From the NCBI RefSeq assembly GCF_040869045.1, contig NC_090319.1, positions 177,976,645-178,040,644 of the forward strand: a stretch of 64,000 bases of DNA, given 5' to 3'. Positions 56,501 through 64,000 of the stretch are shown here, piece after piece. The notes under the pieces were generated by a model. The model searched no databases. It was not told the origin of the DNA and saw only the letters and a program-made list of their open reading frames with translations. This DNA comes from Eurosta solidaginis (taxonomy: Eukaryota; Arthropoda; Insecta; Diptera; Tephritidae). Numbering within the stretch: position 1 is the stretch's first letter; every line of letters begins with the position of its first letter. The position numbers and the translations under genes were made by a program.

Positions 56501-58333
56501 ATATGGGTATCAAATGAAAGGTGTTAATGAGTATTTTAAAAGGGAGTGGGCCTTAGTTCTATAGGTGGATGCCTTTTCGAGATATCGCCATAAAGGTGGG
56601 ACAGGGGTGACTCTAGATTTTTTTTGTACGATATGGGTATCAAATGAAAGGTGTTAATGAGTATTTTAAAAAGGCGTGGGCTTTAGTTCTATAGGTGGAC
56701 GCCTTTTCGAGATATCGACATGAAGGTGGACCAGGGGTGACTCTAGAATTTGTTTTTACGATATGGGTATCAAATGAAAGGTGTTAATGAGTATTTGAAA
56801 AAGGAGTGGGCCTTAGTTCTATATGTGGACGCCTTTTCGAGATATCGCCATAAACGTGGACCAGGGGTGACTCTAGAATGTGTTTGTAGGATATGGGTAT
56901 CAAATTAAAGGTATTAATGAGGGTTTTAAAAGGGAGTGGCCCTTAGTTGTATATGTGAAGGCGTTTTCGAGATATCTATCAAAATGTGGACCAGGGTGAT
57001 CCAGAACATCATCTGTCGGGTACCGCTAATTTATTTATATACGTAATACCACGTTCAGTATTCCTTCCAAGATTCCAAGAGCTTTTGATTTCGCCCTGCA
57101 AAACTTTCTCATTTTCTTCTACTTAATATGGTAGGCGTCACACCCATTTTACCAAGTTTTTTTCTAAAGTTATATTTTGCGTCAATAGACCAATACAATT
57201 ACCATGTTTCATTCCTTTCTTCGTATTTGGTATATAATTATGGCATTTTTTTCATTTTTCGTAATTTTCGATATCGAAAAAGTGGGCGTGTCATAGTCGG
57301 ATTTCGGCCATTTTTTACACCAATACAAAGTAAGTTCAGATAAGTACGTGAACTGAGTTTAGTAAAGATATATCGATTTTTGCTCAAGTTATCGTGTTAA
57401 CGGCCGAGCGGAAGGACAGACGGTCGACTGTTTATAAAAACTGGGCGTGGCTTCAACCGATTTCGCCCTGTTTCACAGAAAACAGTTACCATCCTAGGAG
57501 CTAAGCCTCTACCAAATTTTACAAGGATTGGTTAGTTTTTGTTCGACTTATGGCATTAAAAGCATCCTAGACAAAGTAAATGAAAAAGGGCGGAGCCACG
57601 CCCATTTTGAAATTTTATTTTATTTTTGTATTTTTTTGAACCATATCATTACTGGAGTTGAATGATGGCATAATTTACTTATATACTGTAAAGATTTTAA
57701 CTTTTCTTTTAAAATTTGAATTTAAAAAAAAAAAAATTTTAAAAGTGGGCGTGGTCGTTCTCCGATTTTGCTAATTTTTATTAGGCAGACATAAAGTAAT
57801 AAGAGTAACGTTCCTGCCAAATTTCATCATGATATCTTCAACGACTGCCAAATTACAGCGTGCAAAACTTCTAAATTACCTTCATTTAAAAGTGGGCGGT
57901 GCCACGCCCATTGTCCAAAATTTTACTAGTTTTCTATTCTGCGTCATAAGCTCAACTCACCTACTAAGTTTCATCGCTAATGAGTATTTGGTAATGAATT
58001 ATCGCACTTTTTCGATTTTTCGAAATTTTCGATATCGAAAAAGTGGGCGTACTTATTGTCCGATATCGTTCATTTTAAATAGCGATCTGAGATGAGTGCC
58101 CAGGAATCTACATACCAAATTTCATCAAGATACCTCAAAATTTACTCAAGTTATCGTGTTAACGGACAGACGGACGGACGGACGGACATGGCTCAATCGA
58201 ATTTTTTTTCGATACTGATGATTTTGATATATGGAAGTCTATATCTATCTCGATTCCTTTATACCTGTACAACCAACCGTTATGCAATCAAAGTTAATAT
58301 ACTCTGTGAGCTCTGCTCAACTGAGTATAAAAA
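53519..58333 (-). mobile_element. DINE-1-like element, expanded form
   Basis: Same family as 28548-29961, opposite strand. Ends are TTTTTATACTCAGTTGAGC (58333 side) and the stem-loop GTTCGGTTACACCCGAAC near 53545. The conserved GTCCGTCCGTCCGTCTGTC lies at about 58165. The central repeat is enlarged from two or three units to about 26. Length 4.8 kb versus 1.4 kb. Confidence 0.8.
53630..57000. repeat. ~130-bp minisatellite, about 26 units
   Basis: Each unit contains GATATCGCCATAAAGGTGGA, TGACTCTAGAATTTG and ATATGGGTATCAAATGAAAG. Variant units recur at fixed offsets: the pair at 54086-54325 is nearly repeated at 55254-55493, 1168 bp away, or nine units. That is a higher-order repeat. Confidence 0.93.
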
Positions 58334-58344
58334 TGGCAAAAAAC

Positions 58345-59110
58345 CCACTTATCTGAACGATCCGTTGTATGGGATATATATTTTATATAGCTCCGATCGA
58401 AATGATTTTTACAGGAAATCTTCTATGATATATTAGAATATATATCACCAAGTTTCACATTTTTATATTGGAAACTAAGGGAGAAAAGGCCAAAAATCTT
58501 TCTATCTGAAGGATCGGTGGTATGGGATAAGTATATACTATGTACATATAGCTCCGAACAAAGTGATTTTTAAGGAAATCTTCTATGATATATTAGAATA
58601 AATATCACAAAGTTTAACGTTTTTATATTGGAAATTAAGGGAGAAATGGCTAAAAATCTTTCTATCTGAACGATAGGTTGTATGGGATATATATTATATA
58701 TAGCTCCGATCGAAATGATTTTTGCATGAAATCTTCTATGATACATTAGAATAAATATCACCAAGTTTAACGTTTTTATATTGGAAATTAAGGGAGAATT
58801 GCCGATCTGAACGATCGGTTGTATGGGATATATACTATATATAGCTCCGATCAAAGTGATTTTTTCAGAAAATCTTTTATGGCATATTAAAATATATATC
58901 AGCGAGTTTCACGTTTATACTTTCTAAATTAAGGGAGAAATGGCCAAAAATCTTTCTATCTGAACTCTCGGTTGTATGGGGTATAACTATATATAGCTCC
59001 GATCAAAGTGATTTTTTCAGAATATCTTCTATGATATATTAGAATATATGTCACCTAGTTTCACGTTTATACTTTCTAAATTGCGGCAGGAATGACCAAA
59101 ATCGTCTTAT
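58345..59110. repeat. ~150-bp tandem repeat, six units
   Basis: TATCTGAACGATCGGTTGTA-type starts at about 58350, 58503, 58663, 58805, 58958 and 59108, each with TAGCTCCGATC and ATCTTCTATGATATATTAGA. It is the central repeat of the outer DINE-1-like element. Confidence 0.88.
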
Positions 59111-59390
59111 CTGAACGATCGGTATGGGAGATATATGTTATAGTGGTGTGATCCTACCGGATCCAACAAATGTCTAATATAATACAAAAATACATCCTTG
59201 TGCCAAATTTCATTGAGATATCTCAAAATTTGAGAGACTAGTTTGCATTCAAACAGACAGACAGGCGGACGGACAGACGCCCTGATCAATTCGGTATACT
59301 TAATGGTAAGTCTATCTTCTATATTTCTCAAAATTGCAAACATCGGACCAAGGTTAATATACCATTTCATGTTCATGAAAGGTATAAAAA

Positions 59391-60467
59391 GTCAACAATA
59401 ACGTGTCAAACTTATTCCTTTTGTGGGCAATATTGGTCTCCCTTGTTCTCGTTGGAAATTATTTTTGCATTTTGACTTTCCGATAAAGTTTTGTCAGTAT
59501 TTTAAGCTTGGAATCCAAGAAAAAATAAAAAAGTGTCATATAGGTATAAGTTACATAGAACTTTTTCGAGAAATTGGTGTTCAAAGCTCCCATGTCAGCC
59601 AATTGTCACTCATCACTTTTGAGCGTAGTTTTCATCGTAGAAAGATCGGGTATGACACGTTGGAAAAGAAAGGACGATACCTTTATTTTTAAAGCTGGAT
59701 ATATTTACGATGACCATAAAGAGGGTCTAAAAAATTAAAAAAAATTTAGATTTTTGACCATTTTTTTTTTACTTTCGTACAATGAATTAGTTTTTCCCGA
59801 AAGTTTTATATGCTTACTTATGTTTTTCTCATTAGAATCAGAAATTTCTGATAATTTTAATTGGGAACAAAATTTTGAGCCATACCAGTCTAATAGATTT
59901 CAATACCTATTAATCGATCAAATAGAGAAATTCAATCAAAGAATGTGGTACATGAATGGCGTTACGTAATTTTTTTGTATGAACAGATTTCAGCGATTTT
60001 GAAAACCGCATAATCGTTGAGTTACGGCTACTCGCATAATCTAAGCAAATCAACAATTCGAATAGTGAAATTCGATTAAAAAATGTACAAAAATCTAAAA
60101 TCGAATAACCAACTACTCGATTGATGGAATTATTCGAATATTTTTAAGAGCTCTAACGTCCACCAAATCCTTTTACTCGAAACCTGGCCAACACTATTCG
60201 CCATCCGTACCATTCATCTCAGATAAACTCTCCGAAAATAAAAAAAAAAAATCCCAAATCTCCCACATTTTAAATAAAACAAGTAAGGGCGTCTAAGTTC
60301 GGGTGCAACCGAACAGTATTCCCAAAAAAGTAAGGGAGTCCAAGTTCGGGTGTAAACAAAGTTGGATTACGCTGCTGTTTATTTTATATATTTATTTACA
60401 TATCTGAATTTTGACATGTTTCAATATTATGAACTTTGCTAACATAACGGTTGATCGTAACGGCATA
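59391..60467. other. No gene; DINE stem-loop remnants near the end
   Basis: Mostly featureless AT-rich DNA. At 60283-60355 two short pieces with AAGTTCGGGTG match the 3' stem-loop end of the DINE-1-like family. Confidence 0.5.
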
Positions 60468-62305
60468 AACACTGAAAGAAATGGTGCTAGTAAAATCAAC
60501 ATATATGTTCTGTTGTTCTTGATTTAATGGAGATTCGGTAAATTGATCGAATTATGGTTAATTCGACCGAGTTATTTGTCAAGCGAACAAATTAGTTTAG
60601 TCATTTGAACAGAAGATAAATTGTAACTCTCTGAAGTTAACAAAATTCCTACAAATTGACAGGCTCCTCATCAAACTAACTGATTTTTCTGTTAACACAA
60701 CTGATTTTGCAGGTCATTTCAACAGCGATCAACAGTCAATATATGAGCAAATTTCAAAGAGAATTTTACGCTCACTGCGCTCTCTAATTTGTACTTATGA
60801 CGATGGTGCCACTTGTTTAAAAAAACGCCAAAATAAGAAAACCACCAAATCGAAAAAACACACAAATTGGGAAAACAACAAAATACTAGTTTTTCAGTTA
60901 AAACTAAAAAACCCTTTTTTGAATTTAATGTGCATAACACTGCAAAAAATTTAGGCGCCCTCTTGTTACAAAAGTTTTGTTTGAACGAACAGGATTTTTC
61001 CAAAATTAGTAACATTGTTTTCAAGTTTTTACGGATTTTCACTCACGCGAACGAATCTAATAAGATAATAAAAACATCCTTTTTAATATTGATGTTTTCG
61101 ACAGCATAAAAGTTTGAGTTGTTTTGGAATCGTTTCAAAATAAAGTGCTACGAGAACTAAACTTGCCGAATTACATGTATAGTTACTCCAAAGGTGAATT
61201 ACCTTCCAGCGATTTCTTTCTTTACTTTTCTATAGCATACAAGTTCTCTATTTAAAATGTTATGTCAAACATTTATACTACAACGCTTGTTCGAAAAAAT
61301 CACGTGTGGCAACTCTACATACGAGAGAAGAAATTGAGAATAAGCAGCAAGTGTCGCCGCGCGTCAAATTGCAAAACTATAAATTATAAAAAAATAAAAT
61401 TTGGTGAAAGTACGTTTAATAAAACAAAGTAATAAATTGTATAATATTTAATTGTAAAGTTGAAATAAAGTTCTTGAAACCGACGCCTATGTGGTTTAAC
61501 AAACGGTACATGCTCTTATTTTCGGTAGAGCATGTACTAACACGTGTGTGAATATGTATGTACACTGAAAGAAAAAGACTGGTAAAATCAACCGAAATAC
61601 GGGTCAATTCCATCGAAATTTCTGTCAATTTTTATCCACCACAACAAGATGTTGAATCAATTGCGCACAAATCGTTGATTCGTAATTTACCGTTTTAGTA
61701 GTCAAATGAACAAAAAAAGTTGCTGCGACAGCTTTGTACGAAAGTACCTATGTTGCGGAATTTGCAAGGCAGATGACTTTTCACTGAAATCTTTTCATGG
61801 CAGAAATAAACTCGGAGTGCTTGCCGAACAGTGCCGAGGGGCGATCCCGGTTAGGAAAATTTTTTTCTAATTGAAAAACCTTATTTCTAAAATTTTTATA
61901 TTGCTATGCCCGGGATGTGAACCCAGGGCTTCGGTGTGGTAGGCGGAGCACGCTACCATCACACCACGGCGGTCACCATTTACAGACGTAGTAGAGAGCG
62001 CAGTGAGCAATTCCCTTCGAAATTTGCTAATGTATTGACTGTTGATCGCTGTTGAAATGACCAATGAGATCAGTTGTGTTAACAAAAAAATCAGTTAGAT
62101 TGATTAGGAATCTGTCAATTTTACAGAACTTTGTTAACTTAAGAGAGACAATTTCTCTTCCGTTGAAATGACTAAACAAATTTTTTCGCTTGTCAAAGAA
62201 GTCGGTCGAATTAACTATAATTCGATCAATTTCACCGAATTTCCGTTAAGTCAAAAACAGCAGAACCGATTTGTTGATTTTAGTAGCACCATTTCTTTCA
62301 GTGTA
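60468..62305. mobile_element. TIR element E1, ~320-bp terminal inverted repeats
   Basis: CACTGAAAGAAATGGTGCTA at 60468 and its inverse ending at 62305. The arms (60468-60790 and 61985-62305) are about 85% alike by eye. No transposase. CACTG starts recall CMC-type elements, but this is not proof. Confidence 0.75.
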
Positions 62306-62992
62306 GCATATATACATATATATATGTAGCAAGCATGCGTATTTATGTATTCACATATTTACGTATATATGGCAACATACTTTCGTAAAAAGCTTTCAAT
62401 GGAGATTTGAACAAGTTTTGTTTATTTGAATTCAGATTTAAGTTATTATTATTTTAATTAATATTACTAAATATAGCAATAAAATCACTAGAAATGAAAT
62501 GTACTTATGTGTAATTTATACAAATAAAAAAAACTTCGTAAGTTTAAAAATATATTATCCGGCTTTTATATTTTCCACAGGTATTAATGTCATAGGTATG
62601 AACAGAAACCTCTGTTGATGTAAAAGTTTACGCTATTAATCTAGAAAAAACAGAAATATCTGTTATTTCAATAGATTTCACTCTAAGTGTCATTTCGACA
62701 ATAAACACTGTTAATTTAACAGTTTAAGCTGGTTATTTCGAATGAAGAAAAATCCCTTTCATTTTAACAATTTTGATTGGTATTGGTAGAGTGACAGTAA
62801 TAATTGTTAATTTAACATATGGGTAAAGTATAATGCAACAACTTTTTTTTGACTACTAAAACGGTCAATTATGAATCAACGACTTGTGCGCAGTTGATTC
62901 AACATCTTGTTGCGATGGATAAAAATTTACAGAAATTTCGGTTGAATTGACCCGTATTTCGGTTGATTTTACCAGTGTTTTTCTTTCAGTGA
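61565..62992. mobile_element. TIR element E2, interlocked with E1
   Basis: CACTGAAAGAAAAAGACTGG at 61565 and the inverse ending at 62992. The arms are about 165 bp and nearly 90% alike. E2's left arm lies inside E1 and its right arm outside. E1 and E2 share the outer CACTGAAAGAAA and GTAAAATCAAC. Confidence 0.75.
61760..61977 (-). mobile_element. tRNA-derived SINE-T, copy 4, tail-truncated
   Basis: Head on the minus strand reads GGTGACCGCCGTGGTGTGAT, GGTAGCGTGCTCCGCC, GGGTTCACATCCCGGG. The body ends at GCAGATGA-type sequence near 61760; the tail is lost. It lies between the E2 left arm and E1 right arm. Confidence 0.85.
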
Positions 62993-62999
62993 ACGAGTC

Positions 63000-63245
63000 G
63001 AGATAAATATAGACTTCCATATATCGAAATGCTCACGATGAGAAAAGGAATTGATTTAGCCATGACCATCTGTGCGTCCGTCCTTCTGTCTGTGATCACG
63101 GTAACTTCAGTAAATATTGAGATGTATTATTGGTATGTATTGGTAAATGGGTTCCTTGGCACTCATCTCCTATCGCTATTTAAAATGAGCGAAATTGGAT
63201 GAAAACCACACCCACTTTCTATGTATGTAACGTTTAAAAAAACAC
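63000..63245 (+). mobile_element. DINE-1-like 5' fragment
   Basis: Contains ATATAGACTTCCATATATCG, the CGTCCGTCCTTCTGTCTGTG block and GGCACTCATCTC, in the same order as 28620-28800. The rest is absent. Confidence 0.7.
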
Positions 63246-64000
63246 AAAAAATCTGATTATTTAGTAAATAATTCACCTGGAATGTTGAAATTTCATCTAG
63301 ACCATTTTAACTAGAAATATTTCTTGTTGTTGAGGACATGAGTCTCAATTAATTAGTCACCTGTATTTTGTATAAATTGCGCGCCGACGGCAACCCTACC
63401 CTTTCATCATTTTCTTTTATATAAAATATATGAGAGTAACGTAACGGTCCTTTAAAAATTATAAGCGGTCAAAATCCGCTCTAGTTGGTCTTCCCTTCAA
63501 ATAAGTCAGTTCAGTTGCCTTTAACTACCGCCGCGTCCACATCGCATTCTCCTACCTAAGTACGAGTTGGCGTGTAAAGTTTATAAAAAAAAAAATATAA
63601 TAAAGTTTGTACTAAAGCACATGAACTGCAGGTTTATTTAAAGTGTGGTGGTTCTACTTATTGGGGAATACTCTCTCCCTTGCGCATCGGCGCTTTCCCA
63701 TAAATCCCCAACTTAAATCAAACATTGGTCCTTTAGGGCTTTTAAACAACAAACGACCTAAAAATCCAAAAATTCCCCAAAAAATATCGCTGCGGTACGC
63801 TAAACATAAGATCACATAAAAAAGTGCATTAGAGTGGCCCATAGAGTGTGTAAGGAAAATATTTGCTTAAAAAAGAAAAAAAAGAAAATGAGATTTAAAT
63901 AAAAAAAGAATTAAAAGTGCTGTTATATTATACTTACCCATAAAATACATTAAATAAAGAAGGAAAGTTTAAAGAAAATTATTAAGAGTGTGGTAACTTA
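63246..64000. other. No gene recognised
   Basis: Contains TATATAAAATATATGAGAG near 63417 and ATAATAAAG near 63596, which could be LTR promoter and poly(A) signals, but no matching LTR or internal region is present. Confidence 0.4.

Larger units (their letters stand above)
53344..59390 (-). mobile_element. DINE-1-like element, second family, split by a nested one
   Basis: Read on the minus strand: subterminal repeat TTATACCTTTCATGAACATG near 59385, a GTCCGTCCGCCTGTCTGTC block near 59265, tandem ~150-bp units (six, 58345-59110), inverted subterminal repeat TTCATGAAAGGTATGAAG (about 53390) and stem-loop TCTTCGGCACAGCCGAAGA. Same plan as the nested family but different sequence. The other DINE-1-like element (53519-58333) lies within it. 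Confidence 0.7.

Noticed and set aside
63400..63640. A solo LTR with TATA and poly(A) signals
   Set aside because: No TG...CA borders, target duplication or second copy could be found.
1..64000. CRISPR arrays, bacterial operons or ribosome binding sites
   Set aside because: The tandem repeats are long, transposon-associated and lack spacer structure; all gene families are eukaryotic mobile elements.

Overview
This 64 kb window looks like repeat-rich intergenic DNA from a higher dipteran, most likely a tephritid-type fruit fly. The inference rests on AT-rich composition, eukaryotic transposon families only, DINE-1-like and Bilbo/LOA-like repeats, and Gypsy, BEL, Copia, Penelope, RTE, Jockey/CR1, piggyBac and Helitron relics. 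I found no convincing host gene. Every sizeable coding stretch is a mobile-element gene, and almost all are broken.

Layout. 1-3000: autonomous Helitron with Rep and Pif1-like helicase remnants and a 107-bp MITE inside the helicase. 4605-5724: piggyBac transposase relic with a recognisable intron. 7003-8500: tRNA-derived SINE and LOA-like LINE pieces. 8510-8876: env tail and LTR edge of an errantivirus-like element. 8877-14783: decayed Gypsy element ('A') arranged LTR-internal-LTR-internal. 14784-15433: 5' part of a LOA-like LINE. 15434-19220: second Gypsy element ('B-type'), 412/17.6-like, with RT, integrase and 3' LTR. 19221-20079: non-autonomous Helitron. 21440-23605: RTE LINE, minus strand. 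23605-28480: large inverted array of ~400-425 bp repeat units ('family A') carrying a hammerhead-ribozyme-like core, interrupted by a second hammerhead-like repeat ('family B'). 28548-29961: DINE-1-like element.

29985-36690: copia gag, two LINEs, a BEL RT fragment, SINE and several MITEs. 36688-41325: nearly full-length CR1/Jockey-type LINE, minus strand, with a hairpin element in it. 41322-45360: nested complex of Penelope-like RT and GIY-YIG pieces, family B units, a piggyBac 5' half and a SINE. 45411-52598: unclassified TIR element split by a young Gypsy provirus ('C', 45826-52360, LTRs about 1% diverged, 4-bp ATAT target duplication). 53344-59390: one DINE-1-like element containing another whose central ~130-bp minisatellite has grown to about 26 copies. 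60468-62992: two interlocked TIR families and a SINE.

How parts relate. The Penelope relics supply a plausible source of RT for the family A and B repeats. Both families show hammerhead-like folds, tandem or permuted ends and, for B, ~13-bp flanking duplications. That combination resembles animal retrozymes or Penelope pLTRs and is the most interesting signal here. Gypsy A and C are relatives, sharing a SAP-like gag N-terminus and primer site. Family letters and names such as 'SINE-T' are my own labels. All comparisons were made by eye, so boundaries are approximate unless exact duplications are quoted.
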